Source: Clostridia bacterium (lineage in GTDB: Bacteria; Bacillota; Clostridia; Christensenellales; CAG-138). From it: a stretch of 7,403 nucleotides of DNA. Positions 1 to 5,484 of this stretch are shown piece by piece. Within the stretch, counting starts at the first letter, position 1. Every line of letters begins with the position of its first letter. The stretch spans positions 1-7,403 of the forward strand of contig JAFSFN010000130.1 in the NCBI GenBank assembly GCA_017435185.1. The letters run 5' to 3'. Position numbers and translations under genes: made by a program. The notes below the pieces were generated by a model. The model was not told the origin of the DNA and made no database searches. It was given only the letters and a program-made list of their open reading frames with translations.

Positions 1-316
1 ACTGACAGAGAGTGTCGGATGCTCCTATCATGAGACTTCCTGACTGCAATGTGCGCATTCTGTTAATTCTGTCTTCAGCAGCAGCAATAAGGCTGACTGC
101 CTTTTCGGCATAGCTGTAAAGCATACGCCCTGCATTTGTAAGCGTTATACCACGGCTTGTCCTCGTAAACAATGTGCAGCCGAGCATATACTCAAGTCTA
201 TGCATGGACTGACTGATTGCAGGCTGGCTAACATAGAGTTCGCGAGCTGCATGCGACAAACTTCCGCATCTTGCAACTGTACAAAAAATGCCGTATAAAT
301 CAAGATCTGCAGCCAT
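1..316 (-). CDS. LysR-type transcriptional regulator, N-terminal part (cut by window edge)
   Basis: Reading leftward from an ATG at 314-316 gives 105 open codons that run off the left edge, so only the DNA-binding end is visible. The protein starts MAADLDLYGIFCTVARCGSL and contains the typical LysR winged helix-turn-helix: SLSHAARELYVSQPAISQSM (about residues 19-38), then RLEYMLGCTLFTRTSRGITLT and an alpha-helical linker (about 65-90). The start of the effector domain (GSLMIGAS) is just reached, so the ligand cannot be guessed. The start at 316 has a GGAGG eight bases upstream. An in-frame ATG at 331 overlaps that ribosome binding site and is less likely. The gene is divergent from yebC, and LysR regulators often control a divergent neighbour, but yebC is a housekeeping gene, so the target may lie elsewhere. 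The family call is secure; the specific function is unknown. Confidence 0.93.
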   Translation of the reverse strand, partial: MAADLDLYGIFCTVARCGSLSHAARELYVSQPAISQSMHRLEYMLGCTLFTRTSRGITLTNAGRMLYSYAEKAVSLIAAAEDRINRMRTLQSGSLMIGASDTLCQ

Positions 317-360
317 AGTACTGTCCTCCATTTTATGAAAAATTGGCATATTAGAAATAA

Positions 361-382
361 AAAGAACGCTTGCGCGTTTTTT
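361..382. other. Hairpin in the lysR leader
   Basis: Bases 361-369 pair with 374-382 around a TTGC loop. This gives nine pairs, one of them G-T, with a GC-rich top (AACGC/GCGTT). T runs lie on both strands. It falls just downstream of the predicted minus-strand start near 386, so it would sit at the very 5' end of the regulator mRNA. It may stabilise that end or act as a weak attenuator. No plus-strand gene is seen before it in the window that it would terminate. Confidence 0.4.
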
Positions 383-392
383 GGATAGCGGT

Positions 393-421
393 ATTATAAC
401 CTATTCTTAGAGAAAAAGCAA
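393..421 (-). promoter_or_regulatory. Sigma-A-like promoter of the lysR gene
   Basis: On the minus strand there is TTGCTT (416-421) and TATAAT (393-398), separated by exactly 17 bases. The predicted transcription start is near 386, giving a leader of about 70 bases before the regulator's ATG. The -10 is perfect and the -35 has four of six consensus bases. Found by eye. Confidence 0.65.
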
Positions 422-447
422 TAAGTAATTCTAATATTAAGTATTAC
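422..447. promoter_or_regulatory. Possible regulator binding site: TAAGTA direct repeats and a TAATATTA palindrome
   Basis: TAAGTA occurs at 422-427 and 438-443, sixteen bases apart, and the perfect palindrome TAATATTA lies between them at 432-439. The block sits directly upstream of the lysR -35 box and about 75 bases before the yebC -35 box. That is where a LysR-type protein could bind to control itself or the divergent gene. AT-rich DNA produces such patterns readily, so this is only a suggestion. Confidence 0.25.
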
Positions 448-516
448 AAATATAAAAAACGACAATACAGTGCCTATCTAAAACAAAAAAAGGGAGTTAA
501 TATTAAATAACAGCTA

Positions 517-545
517 TTAACAAAGCGGAAGAAGAATGATATAAT
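517..545 (+). promoter_or_regulatory. Sigma-A-like promoter of yebC
   Basis: TTAACA (517-522) and TATAAT (540-545) are separated by 17 bases. The predicted transcription start is near 552, with the AGGAGGT ribosome binding site at 563-569 and the yebC ATG at 576. The -35 has five of six consensus bases and the -10 is perfect. This is the strongest vegetative promoter in the window and may also feed the spoIVFA-spoIVFB genes. Confidence 0.75.
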
Positions 546-575
546 GTACAAGTTATTATTCTAGGAGGTATTTTT

Positions 576-1319
576 ATGTCGGGACATTCCAAATGGGCAA
601 ACATAAAGAATAAGAAAGAAAAAACTGATGCCCAGAGAGGTAAGATTTTCACCAAGATAGGCAGAGAGATAGCTATAGCCGTTAAAGAGGGCGGCAGCGA
701 CCCTATTAACAATTCAAAGCTCAGAGATGTTATCGCAAAGGCAAAGGCAAATAATATGCCTAACGACAACATAACACGTTCCATCAAAAAGGCGGCAGGC
801 GAACTTGGCAGTGTTAATTACGAAGAAATTACTTATGAAGGTTACGGCCCCGGCGGCGTTGCTGTTATAGTAGAGGTTGTTACCGACAACCGCAATCGTG
901 CAGCGGCTGAAATAAGACATATCTTCGATAAGCATGGCGGCTCTATGGGTGCTTCAGGCTGTGTTGCATGGATGTTTGATAAAAAAGGCATTATCGTTAT
1001 AGAAAAGTCTGCATCCATTGATGAAGACGAACTCATGATGGCTGCATTGGACGCAGGTGCTGATGATTTTGAAGCCATGGATGACGCATATGAAATATCG
1101 ACATCCGTTTCTGCTTTTTCTGAAGTTCGCGAGACATTGGAAGCGGCAGGTTATACATTCATGACGGCAGAAGTTTCAATGATTCCCCAGAATACCGTCG
1201 AAGCCGATGAAGAATTGGCAGAAAAGCTCGAACGTATGCTTGAAAAGTTCGACGATAACGACGATGTTCAGGAAGTCTATCACAATGCAGACATGCCCGA
1301 GTGCGATGACGAAGAATAA
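576..1319 (+). CDS. yebC: YebC/TACO1-family protein
   Basis: The 247-residue product has the usual length and hallmark start of this family (MSGHSKWANIKNKKEK, then AQRGKIFTKIGREI). Further conserved blocks are KLRDVIAKAKANNMPNDNI (about 49-67), a glycine-rich segment YEGYGPGGVAVIVEVVTDNR and the HGGSMGASGCVAWMF segment. The C-terminus is very acidic. Family members are cytoplasmic. They were long annotated as probable transcriptional regulators, and the mitochondrial homologue TACO1 is a translational activator. More recent work links bacterial members to translation of difficult, proline-rich sequences. AGGAGGT lies six bases before the ATG, which fixes the start. The gene is the first of the plus-strand run, 54 bases ahead of the spoIVFA-like gene with no clear terminator between them, so read-through into the sporulation genes is possible. 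The family assignment is very secure; the molecular role rests on homologues. Confidence 0.97.
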   Translation: MSGHSKWANIKNKKEKTDAQRGKIFTKIGREIAIAVKEGGSDPINNSKLRDVIAKAKANNMPNDNITRSIKKAAGELGSVNYEEITYEGYGPGGVAVIVEVVTDNRNRAAAEIRHIFDKHGGSMGASGCVAWMFDKKGIIVIEKSASIDEDELMMAALDAGADDFEAMDDAYEISTSVSAFSEVRETLEAAGYTFMTAEVSMIPQNTVEADEELAEKLERMLEKFDDNDDVQEVYHNADMPECDDEE

Positions 1320-1326
1320 TACTGCG

Positions 1327-1355
1327 GCATAAGTTAAGACTTTTCCTCATATTCT
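1327..1355 (+). promoter_or_regulatory. Possible sigma-E-type promoter of spoIVFA-spoIVFB
   Basis: GCATAAG (1327-1333) resembles the sigma-E -35 (KMATATT, five of seven as I recall the consensus). CATATTCT (1348-1355) resembles the -10 (CATACAHT, six of eight). The spacer is the preferred 14 bases. Sigma-E control would match spoIVFAB in B. subtilis. The predicted start near 1362 leaves a very short leader with the ribosome binding site at its 5' end, which weakens the case. Confidence 0.35.
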
Positions 1356-1374
1356 TATAGCGGAGGCCGGGAAT

Positions 1375-1977
1375 ATGAAGAAAATGAAGTCAACACAATT
1401 TATCACAGAAAAAACAAACAAAAACGACGCGAAACGCTTCAATGGCATGGGCATGTTTATAAAGCTCGGAGTTTGCGCATCAGTATGTGCGCTCGTTATG
1501 CTTGTGAAGATAGCTGATATGAAAGATACAACGGCATCATATTCTGCTGTATATGCAGAGTATGATGCCGTTTCTGCGCAAAAAGATGACGAACTGGGAA
1601 AACTCAGATTTGTTGAGCTTCCCGGCATACTTCAAGTCTTTTCGACATCTGACAGATATGAACTGCCATTGAAAAACTGTGAGATTCAAGCAGTCGAGGA
1701 AAACAACGAGCTTGTTATAAAAAGTAATGGAGAACAGTATGTCAGTGCGGCTGCAAGATGTTCTGTAAAAACCGCGGAAAACAATACGGTTACTGTATCT
1801 TTTGACGGTGACTGCGAGGTGTCATATGCGGGGAATATGGAGATAAACGTTGAAGAAGGACAAATGCTCAAAGAGGGAGACACAATCGCTAAGATAGCAT
1901 CGGGTGAAACATTGACCGTAAGGACAAATATTGCAGGCAGACCCGTAGATCCGCAAGAGGTATTTTTTGTAGAGTGA
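1375..1977 (+). CDS. spoIVFA: SpoIVFA-like membrane protein with degenerate LytM/M23 domain
   Basis: This 200-residue protein has a cytoplasmic, lysine-rich N-terminus, one transmembrane segment (about 28-47) and an external C-terminal part. The C-terminal part (about 125-200) follows the M23/LytM fold pattern: a Y-A-G step, NVEEGQMLKEGDTIAKI and a closing GRPVDPQEVFF. It lacks the zinc-binding histidines of active endopeptidases, so it should be non-catalytic, as in B. subtilis SpoIVFA. There SpoIVFA anchors and restrains the SpoIVFB protease in the outer forespore membrane until a forespore signal arrives. The gene is followed by an overlapping spoIVFB-like gene, which is the main reason for the name. 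GGAGG at 1362-1366, eight bases before the ATG, supports the start. The protein is shorter than B. subtilis SpoIVFA (about 264 residues). Bases 1530-1572 form a strong hairpin inside the gene. A general M23-like protein is the alternative reading. Confidence 0.8.
   Translation: MKKMKSTQFITEKTNKNDAKRFNGMGMFIKLGVCASVCALVMLVKIADMKDTTASYSAVYAEYDAVSAQKDDELGKLRFVELPGILQVFSTSDRYELPLKNCEIQAVEENNELVIKSNGEQYVSAAARCSVKTAENNTVTVSFDGDCEVSYAGNMEINVEEGQMLKEGDTIAKIASGETLTVRTNIAGRPVDPQEVFFVE
1530..1572. repeat. Near-perfect 18-bp inverted repeat inside spoIVFA
   Basis: Bases 1530-1547 pair with 1555-1572 around a seven-base loop (TGTATAT). Seventeen pairs are Watson-Crick and one is G-T (1542/1560), and the outer half is rich in GC (ACGGCATC/GATGCCGT). 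It encodes residues just after the transmembrane segment and gives the quasi-symmetric peptide TASYSAVYAEYDAV. Only three T residues follow, so it is not a standard terminator. It could be an inserted palindromic element in frame or an mRNA structure. Confidence 0.85.
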
Positions 1978-2822
1978 AGCTGTTTGATGTAGGAACTACG
2001 AGAGTTTCGTTTAATCCGCTGCTTGCAGTGCCGCTTGCATATTACATACTTAATGACGGCTTGTCTGTTGTTGCAATGCTGTTTCTTACACTTTCACTGC
2101 ATGAATTGAGCCACACTGTTATGGCGTCAATGCTCTGTTATAAAACGGAATCCATAGAATTGCATCCTTTTGGCTTTGAGGCAAGACTTGCAGGTGAACT
2201 TAAAAGCACTTGGGATGAACTGGCGATTGCTTCGGCAGGCCCTTTATTCAGCATTATAACAGGGCTTTGCTGTATGGCACTGCAAAAGGAAGCCGGGTTT
2301 GTTTTTGACTTTGCACAGGCAAGTCTTGCGTTGGGTGTGCTAAATCTTATACCGGCATATCCGTTGGACGGAGGAAGAATGTTACTGTCCTTTTTAACGC
2401 TGGGATTTGACGCTGTTAAAGCCAAACGCATAAGTGTACTGTTGGGATTTGCAGTTTCGGCACTGCTGCTTGCGGGTGCTGTGCTTGTGCGTCCTTTTAA
2501 TCCGTCTCTGGCAGTGTTTGGGATATTTATATGCATTGCCGATATAAAAGAACTCAAAAGGCTTAAAACAATAAAGATTAGCTCAATGCTCAGAAGCAGG
2601 ACTACCTTAAGAAAAGGTGAATCTCTGCCTGTCAGATGCATAGCTCTGCACAAAAATGTTACATACAGTGAAGCAATGCGATATATAGGCACAAACATAT
2701 ATACTGTGATAATAGTGCTTGATGACGATATGAATGAGCTTGACTGCATTTCGCAAAACAGGCTGATAGAGGAAGCATCAAAACTGAGAGGAAGAATGAA
2801 CAGCAAGTGTATTTACGAGTAG
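1974..2822 (+). CDS. spoIVFB: SpoIVFB-like intramembrane metalloprotease (M50, site-2 protease family)
   Basis: The 282-residue protein is hydrophobic in its first 195 residues, with several membrane segments. It carries HELSH at 43-47, the HExxH zinc site with Glu44 as catalyst. An ASAGP motif follows at 86-90, and NLIPAYPLDGGR at 124-135 supplies Asp132 as the third zinc ligand. The histidine and glutamate positions coincide with those of B. subtilis SpoIVFB (H43, E44, H47). That enzyme cleaves pro-sigma-K in the mother cell. The cytoplasmic tail (about 210-282) looks like a degenerate CBS-type domain, which SpoIVFB proteins use to sense ATP and bind substrate. Translation starts with GTG at 1974, overlapping the spoIVFA stop by four bases (GTGA). 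The nearest ribosome binding site (AAGAGG, 1955-1960) is 13 bases away, so translational coupling is likely. Whether pro-sigma-K is the substrate here cannot be seen from the window. Confidence 0.9.
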   Translation: MKLFDVGTTRVSFNPLLAVPLAYYILNDGLSVVAMLFLTLSLHELSHTVMASMLCYKTESIELHPFGFEARLAGELKSTWDELAIASAGPLFSIITGLCCMALQKEAGFVFDFAQASLALGVLNLIPAYPLDGGRMLLSFLTLGFDAVKAKRISVLLGFAVSALLLAGAVLVRPFNPSLAVFGIFICIADIKELKRLKTIKISSMLRSRTTLRKGESLPVRCIALHKNVTYSEAMRYIGTNIYTVIIVLDDDMNELDCISQNRLIEEASKLRGRMNSKCIYE

Positions 2823-2898
2823 ATAAAAAGAAAAACGATTATAATGCATATATTTTTTCAAATATGCCAATAATAGCCATAGAGGTACAAAAAACGAA

Positions 2899-2926
2899 CA
2901 AGGAAAAGAAAATTGCCGTTGAATAA
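2899..2926 (+). promoter_or_regulatory. Possible sigma-H-type promoter of the spoIIA operon
   Basis: AGGAAAA (2901-2907) and GTTGAATAA (2918-2926) match the sigma-H boxes as I recall them (RNAGGAWWW and RNNGAATWW). The one mismatch is at the first -35 base, and the spacer is 10 bases, one shorter than usual. SpoIIA operons are transcribed by sigma-H in B. subtilis. The -10 box overlaps the loop of the terminator hairpin, so the transcript would begin near 2932, inside that loop, and could not form the terminator. Confidence 0.5.
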
Positions 2927-2952
2927 AACATAGTATACGGCAATTTTTGTTT
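2909..2952 (+). terminator. Rho-independent terminator after spoIVFB
   Basis: AAAATTGCCGT (2909-2919) pairs perfectly with ACGGCAATTTT (2937-2947). The 11-bp stem has a 17-base loop and is followed by TTTTTGTTT. It lies 86 bases after the spoIVFB stop and ends six bases before the spoIIAA ribosome binding site, separating the two sporulation operons. Confidence 0.85.
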
Positions 2953-2971
2953 ATGAGCAGGAGGCGATTTA

Positions 2972-3286
2972 ATGCAGATAAACTACAAACAGCAAGACAA
3001 TAAATTGATTGCTGAATTATCGGGAGAACTAGACCATCATACTGCGGAAAAGGTAAGAAAAAGTCTTGACAGAATAGTGGCAAGTACTCAGCCGCAGGAA
3101 TTGATAGTGGAAATGTCGGGCGTGACATTCATGGACAGCTCAGGACTTGGCGTGATATTGGGACGCTACAAAAAAATGAATGAACACGGCGGAATAATGA
3201 AAATAGCAAATCCGCAAGGTCATGCTGAAAGTATAATGAGGATGTCGGGTGTGTTTTCGATAATCGAAAAATGTTCTGAATACTGA
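2972..3286 (+). CDS. spoIIAA: Anti-sigma-F factor antagonist SpoIIAA
   Basis: This 104-residue STAS-domain protein has the family signatures LSGELDHHTAEKVR (16-29) and MDSSGLGVILGRYK (54-67). Ser56 aligns with the serine (Ser58 of B. subtilis) that SpoIIAB phosphorylates and SpoIIE dephosphorylates. Unphosphorylated SpoIIAA binds SpoIIAB and frees sigma-F in the forespore. The C-terminal RMSGVFSIIEKC helix is typical, and the protein is slightly shorter than the B. subtilis one (about 117). AGGAGG (2959-2964) precedes the ATG by seven bases. It is the first gene of a canonical three-gene operon, 19 bases before spoIIAB. SpoIIAA rather than a general stress antagonist (RsbV) is assigned from the ELDHHTAE motif and from sigF two genes downstream. 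Confidence 0.96.
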   Translation: MQINYKQQDNKLIAELSGELDHHTAEKVRKSLDRIVASTQPQELIVEMSGVTFMDSSGLGVILGRYKKMNEHGGIMKIANPQGHAESIMRMSGVFSIIEKCSEY

Positions 3287-3305
3287 ATAAAAACTGGAGG
3301 AAGTT

Positions 3306-3737
3306 ATGTATACAAATGAAATGCATTTAAGTTTTTTAAGCATATCACAGAATGAAGCATTTGCCAGAACTGCGGTTGCATCTTTTGTGGCATCTTTGAA
3401 TCCGACGATAGAAGAATTGGCCGATATAAGAACCTCTGTCAGTGAGGCGGTAACAAATGCAATAATACACGGATACAGAAGCGAAGATAACGGGACGGTA
3501 TATATAGATTGTATCATAGAAGATATGACTGTCTCCATAGATGTAAAAGATATGGGAGAAGGAATAGAGGATGTGTCGCTTGCCATGCAGCCTTTTTATA
3601 CTTCAATGCCTAATCTGGAAAGATCGGGCATGGGGTTTGCGGTAATGCAGGCGTTTATGGATTCGGTTGATGTTGAGTCAGCGATAGGTCAGGGGACGAC
3701 TGTTCGCATGAAGAAAAAGATATTAGCAGAGAGTTGA
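3306..3737 (+). CDS. spoIIAB: Anti-sigma-F factor and serine kinase SpoIIAB
   Basis: The 143-residue protein is a GHKL-fold ATPase very close to B. subtilis SpoIIAB throughout: an NEMHLSF start, SQNEAFARTAVASF, and the N-box SVSEAVTNAIIHGY (44-57). Glu47 is the presumed catalytic base and Asn51 the magnesium ligand. The G1 box is DMGEGI (82-87) and the ATP-lid/G2 box is ERSGMGF (105-111). Arg21 corresponds to the arginine that contacts sigma-F. It holds sigma-F inactive as a dimer with ATP and phosphorylates SpoIIAA. All key residues are present, so the switch should be functional. GGAGG at 3296-3300 sets the start. Its TGA lies three bases before the preferred sigF ATG, so the two products, which bind each other, are probably made by coupled translation. 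Confidence 0.97.
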   Translation: MYTNEMHLSFLSISQNEAFARTAVASFVASLNPTIEELADIRTSVSEAVTNAIIHGYRSEDNGTVYIDCIIEDMTVSIDVKDMGEGIEDVSLAMQPFYTSMPNLERSGMGFAVMQAFMDSVDVESAIGQGTTVRMKKKILAES

Positions 3738-3739
3738 AA

Positions 3740-4453
3740 ATGAAAGCGGATGTGCTTGAATTGGTCGTTGCCGCAAAGAACGGCGATGAAAAAGCGTTTG
3801 ATGAGCTTATCTGCAAAAATGCGGCATTGGTCAAATGCATAGTTAAGAAGTATATGGGACGAGGCGTCGAATATGATGATTTATATCAACTTGGCTGCAT
3901 TGGCCTTATAAAATGCATAAAGAAATTCAACACGGATTACAATGTCGAGTTTTCTACATATGCCGTACCGATGATAGCAGGCGAAATAAAGCGGTTTTTA
4001 CGAGATGACGGAACAGTAAAGGTGAGTCGTTCACTTAAAGAATTGGCTGTAAGGGTGGACAGAGCAAGGCGTGAACTTGCGTCGAAAAATGGGTGTGAGC
4101 CTAATCTTTCTCAAATTGCTGAGGTACTTAATACAGATACAGAAAGTATAATTATGGCGCTTGATGCAGTGAAACCGTGCGTGTCTATTTATGAGCCTAT
4201 ATATGATGAAAATTCAGATGCGTGTTTGATAGAAAAGATGGAAGATGCAAAGGATCCGATGCATGATGCAATAAACAGGATAATGCTAAAAGAAATGCTT
4301 TCGACACTTTCGGATGATGAACGAAAACTGATAATGCTCAGATATTTTAAGGATATGACACAATCACAGACGGCGAGGATAATGAATATTTCGCAAGTGC
4401 AGGTGTCACGGACGGAAGCAAAGATAATGAAAAAACTCAAAAGCACATATTGA
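3740..4453 (+). CDS. sigF: RNA polymerase sporulation sigma factor sigma-F (SpoIIAC)
   Basis: This is a sigma-70 family protein of 237 residues. Region 2 contains YDDLYQLGCIGLIKCIKKF (45-63), FSTYAVPMIAGEIKRFLRDD (71-90) and the GTVKVSRSLKEL motif shared by sigma-F and sigma-G. Region 3 follows. Region 4 ends with ERKLIMLRYF and a helix-turn-helix (TQSQTARIMNISQVQVSRTE). It directs early forespore transcription once released by SpoIIAB. Sigma-F is chosen over sigma-G because of the spoIIAA-spoIIAB neighbours. For the start, an in-frame TTG at 3734 overlaps the spoIIAB stop. The ATG at 3740 is better because the AGAG stretch at 3730-3733 is then six bases away; the TTG has nothing at a useful distance. 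The difference is two residues. No terminator is seen before gerM. Confidence 0.95.
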   Translation: MKADVLELVVAAKNGDEKAFDELICKNAALVKCIVKKYMGRGVEYDDLYQLGCIGLIKCIKKFNTDYNVEFSTYAVPMIAGEIKRFLRDDGTVKVSRSLKELAVRVDRARRELASKNGCEPNLSQIAEVLNTDTESIIMALDAVKPCVSIYEPIYDENSDACLIEKMEDAKDPMHDAINRIMLKEMLSTLSDDERKLIMLRYFKDMTQSQTARIMNISQVQVSRTEAKIMKKLKSTY

Positions 4454-4502
4454 CGCAATAAAATGAATAATCATAAAACAAACAGTTTGGAGGTTATGTT
4501 TT

Positions 4503-5420
4503 ATGAAGAAGTTTATTTGCGTTATGCTTATTTTTTGTATATGCATACTGTCGTTAAGTTGTAAAAGCTCTGTGCCTGTACAAGAGTTGACAGAACATGC
4601 CGATGATAGTGCTTCGGATTCGGCATACAGACGAACAGTGCTATATTATGCTACAGAGGACGGAATGATGGTTCCCGTTATGAAAAAAATACCCTGGGAA
4701 GAAGGCATAGGAAAAGCAGCATTGTCATATCTTGTGTCAAACTATGACAATGACTTGAGCGCTTCAAAATTGGGCGTTGCAACCGTTATTCCTCAGGGCA
4801 CGGAAGTTGATTTGAAAATAGAAGATACAAATGCGGTGGTTACGCTTATAAATTTACCTGAGCAAAGTAAAGATGCGCAGAAAAACATGATAACAGCTAT
4901 CGTTAATACGCTAACTGAATTTGCATCAATAAAAACTGTGACTATAATAGCGGACGGAAATACACTCTTAAAAGAAACATCCAAGCTCATGCTGAATGTT
5001 GAGGATAGCGATGTTTCTGTTTCAAGCGGCAGTGCACATCATATGACTTTGTATTTTCCGAATCAGCAGGCAAGTTTGAATGTCCCGATAACACGCTACT
5101 GTGAAAGCGAGCCTACTTTTGAAAAAGCGGTTGAGGAACTTGTAAACGGACCTGAAAATGAAAATCTGTTAAACTGCTTTCCCGAGGGCACAAAACTAAA
5201 CAGCGCAAAAATCTCCGAAAACACAGCAGTGGTTGACCTGTCATCCGAATTTGCACAGGTTTCCGATACGGACGGACTCATGAGCGCCTGTTATGAGTGC
5301 CTGTATCTTACTGCATCGGAATATGCTGTAATTTATGATGTTGAAGTCCGCATTGACGGAAATACTTGCGACCTTAGCAGCGTCTCTGTATTTGCTCCCA
5401 TGTATGCCAATGAATTTTGA
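4503..5420 (+). CDS. gerM: GerM-like sporulation lipoprotein with two GerMN domains
   Basis: The 305-residue protein begins with a signal peptide (KK, then a hydrophobic run) ending at Cys20 in LSLSC. This is a probable lipobox, although serine at -3 is atypical. Two GerMN repeats follow. The first (about 45-150) is divergent (VLYYATEDGMMVPV, then VIPQGTEVDLKIEDTNAVV). The second (about 180-295) is clear, with LYFPNQQASLNVPITR, a VEELVNGPENE helix and FPEGTKLNSAKISENTAVVDL. In B. subtilis GerM is a mother-cell lipoprotein that forms rings and helps anchor the SpoIIQ-SpoIIIAH complex at the engulfing membrane; mutants are impaired in sporulation and germination. GGAGG (4489-4493) lies nine bases before the ATG. 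The gene follows sigF by 49 bases with no terminator, so it may share the spoIIA transcript. Downstream rdgB and phosphoesterase genes repeat the B. subtilis gerM neighbourhood. Confidence 0.88.
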   Translation: MKKFICVMLIFCICILSLSCKSSVPVQELTEHADDSASDSAYRRTVLYYATEDGMMVPVMKKIPWEEGIGKAALSYLVSNYDNDLSASKLGVATVIPQGTEVDLKIEDTNAVVTLINLPEQSKDAQKNMITAIVNTLTEFASIKTVTIIADGNTLLKETSKLMLNVEDSDVSVSSGSAHHMTLYFPNQQASLNVPITRYCESEPTFEKAVEELVNGPENENLLNCFPEGTKLNSAKISENTAVVDLSSEFAQVSDTDGLMSACYECLYLTASEYAVIYDVEVRIDGNTCDLSSVSVFAPMYANEF

Positions 5421-5425
5421 TGGTA

Positions 5426-5454
5426 TTGTAGCTTCATAAAAATAATGCTAAAAT
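5426..5454 (+). promoter_or_regulatory. Likely extended -10 promoter of rdgB-phosphoesterase
   Basis: TGCTAAAAT (5446-5454) is an extended -10 element (TG one base before TAAAAT). A weak -35, TTGTAG (5426-5431), lies 17 bases upstream of the hexamer. The predicted start is near 5461, about 24 bases before the rdgB ATG. This would give the two housekeeping genes expression independent of sporulation. Confidence 0.5.
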
Positions 5455-5484
5455 ATTCAATATATTAGTGTTAGGAGCAAAAAT

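Noticed and set aside
1375..1977. Reading the spoIVFA-like gene as an active M23 cell-wall endopeptidase
   Set aside because: The HxH and upstream histidine/aspartate zinc ligands are absent, and the overlapping spoIVFB-like gene gives a better explanation.
2138..2806. Open frame of 222 codons on the minus strand opposite spoIVFB
   Set aside because: It is antisense to a gene with clear protease motifs. It shows no recognisable domain, is rich in serine as expected of a shadow frame, and has no convincing ribosome binding site.
2846..2867. GCATAT/ATATGC inverted repeat after spoIVFB, considered as a terminator
   Set aside because: The stem is only six weak pairs with a ten-base loop and no T run follows. 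The hairpin at 2909-2952 is a far better terminator.
3740..4453. Calling this sigma factor sigma-G
   Set aside because: The two are close in sequence, but sigG normally follows spoIIGA-sigE. The spoIIAA-spoIIAB operon context identifies sigF.
4445..4473. Sigma-E-like promoter before gerM (ACATATT, 14 bases, AATAATCA)
   Set aside because: The -35 is fair, but the -10 matches only about four of eight positions. The better CATA sequence at 4472 is at the wrong distance.
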